Assembly: GCA_023389535.1 (NCBI GenBank)
Contig: JAEWEH010000064.1
Span: forward strand, 1-7,027
Length of the DNA: 7,027 nucleotides
Direction: 5' to 3'
Origin: Pseudomonadota bacterium
GTDB taxonomy: Bacteria; Pseudomonadota; Gammaproteobacteria; Burkholderiales; Burkholderiaceae_B
The notes beneath the pieces are model-generated. The model worked only from the letters and a program-made list of their open reading frames with translations, had not been told where the DNA came from and searched no databases. The translations under genes and the position numbers were made by a program. Shown here in pieces: positions 6,236 to 7,027 of the stretch (positions within the stretch are counted from its first letter, which is position 1; each line of letters opens with the position of its first letter).

Positions 6236-7027
6236 TTATATAGGTTCGTCAAGGCCGAACTGCACTTGTTCGGCGGCGCGCAGCACGGCGCGCGCCTTGG
6301 CTTCGGTTTCCTGCCATTCCTTTTCGGGATCGGAGTCGGCGACGATGCCCGCGGCGGCCTGCACATACAGCATGCCGTCCTTGACGATGCCGGTGCGTAT
6401 GGCGATGGCCACGTCCATTTCGCCGCCGTAGCTCAGGTAGCCCGCCGCGCCGCCGTAGATGCCGCGGCGCACCGGTTCCAGCTCGTCGATGATTTCCATG
6501 GCGCGCACCTTGGGCGCGCCGGTCAGGGTCCCGGCCGGGAAGGTGGCGCGCAGGACGTCCATGTTGCTCATGCCGTCATGCAGTTCGCCTGTTACGTTGG
6601 ACACCAGGTGCATCACATGCGAATAACGTTCTATGGTCATGGTGTCGGTCACCTCGACCGTGCCGATTTTGGCGACGCGCCCCACGTCGTTGCGCGCCAG
6701 GTCGATCAGCATGACATGCTCGGCCCTTTCTTTGGGATCGGCCGTCAGCTCTTCGGCCAGCTGGATGTCTTCCTCGGGCGTCGCGCCGCGCTTGCGCGTG
6801 CCCGCGAGCGGCCGTATGGTCACCATGGTCTTGCTGCGCTCGGCTTCGGTGACGATTTCCTGGCGCACCAGAATTTCCGGCGACGAACCCACGACCTGGA
6901 AGGAGTCGAAATTCCAGTAGTACATGTAGGGAGACGGGTTCAGGGACCGCAGCGAGCGGTACAGGGACAGCGGCGAGTCGCGGAAAGGCTTGGCGATGAC
7001 TTGGCCGACCTGCACCTGCATCAGGTC
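6236..7027 (-). CDS. trpE: Anthranilate synthase component I, C-terminal half (5' end outside window)
   Basis: This is the chorismate-binding catalytic domain of anthranilate synthase, which makes anthranilate from chorismate and ammonia with Mg2+. The frame is open to the right edge; the two codons before the ATG at 7021 encode Asp-Leu, giving the family sequence DLMQVQVGQ, so that ATG is internal. 263 residues of roughly 500 are visible. Motifs in order are [79 protein letters not shown] (around 6490-6540), [23 protein letters not shown] and [11 protein letters not shown]. The N-terminal region with the tryptophan feedback site is off the window, so feedback regulation cannot be assessed, nor can any leader peptide or attenuator. 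PabB shares the fold, but the adjacent trpG, trpD and trpC make TrpE the call. Confidence 0.96.
   Translation of the reverse strand, partial: DLMQVQVGQVIAKPFRDSPLSLYRSLRSLNPSPYMYYWNFDSFQVVGSSPEILVRQEIVTEAERSKTMVTIRPLAGTRKRGATPEEDIQLAEELTADPKERAEHVMLIDLARNDVGRVAKIGTVEVTDTMTIERYSHVMHLVSNVTGELHDGMSNMDVLRATFPAGTLTGAPKVRAMEIIDELEPVRRGIYGGAAGYLSYGGEMDVAIAIRTGIVKDGMLYVQAAAGIVADSDPEKEWQETEAKARAVLRAAEQVQFGLDEPI

Noticed and set aside
7019..7021. ATG at 7021 (minus strand) as the true start of trpE
   Set aside because: The preceding two codons continue the conserved TrpE sequence and the N-terminal half would be absent. It is an internal methionine in a gene cut by the window edge.
1..7027. Mobile element, defence system, CRISPR array or phage cargo
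   Set aside because: All long conserved frames are core or common metabolic genes, and no transposase, integrase, direct-repeat array, tRNA or sharp change in composition was seen.

Overview
The window looks like ordinary chromosome from a GC-rich beta-proteobacterium, probably order Burkholderiales and perhaps an Alcaligenaceae-type organism. The evidence is the closeness of the thiolase to BktB of Ralstonia/Cupriavidus as I remember it, the contiguous trpE-trpG-trpD-trpC order, and the GC-rich codon use. The genus is inferred, not proven. No RNA genes, insertion sequences, CRISPR arrays, phage genes or origins were seen. The window is densely coding, and its longest non-coding gap is 99 bases.

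Layout. Two plus-strand genes lie on the left (1-1771): the C-terminal two thirds of a BktB-like beta-ketothiolase, cut by the left edge, then a short-chain dehydrogenase resembling the (R)-3-hydroxyacyl-CoA dehydrogenase domain of MFE-2 proteins. They look like a small acyl-CoA / beta-oxidation-type module. A 29-base convergent gap with a perfect GC-rich hairpin (1772-1793) separates them from six minus-strand genes. Read in the direction of transcription these are trpE (cut by the right edge), trpG, trpD, trpC, a two-domain polyphosphate kinase 2 (polyphosphate:AMP phosphotransferase type) and a small HIT-family protein.

How the genes work together. TrpE and TrpG form anthranilate synthase, TrpD adds the phosphoribosyl group to anthranilate, and TrpC closes the indole ring, so the block covers chorismate to indole-glycerol phosphate. 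trpF, trpB and trpA are not in the window. The minus-strand genes are tightly packed: gaps of 24 and 22 bases, a 4-base overlap trpD/trpC, a 53-base gap trpC/ppk2, and a 4-base overlap ppk2/HIT. The last two genes may be read through from trp. They form a plausible AMP-handling pair, because HIT proteins typically release AMP and this PPK2 class phosphorylates AMP with polyphosphate.

I found no clearly undescribed system. The points most worth a second look are the ppk2-HIT pair behind trpC, the degenerate first PPK2 domain, and the MFE-2-like dehydrogenase paired with a BktB-type thiolase.
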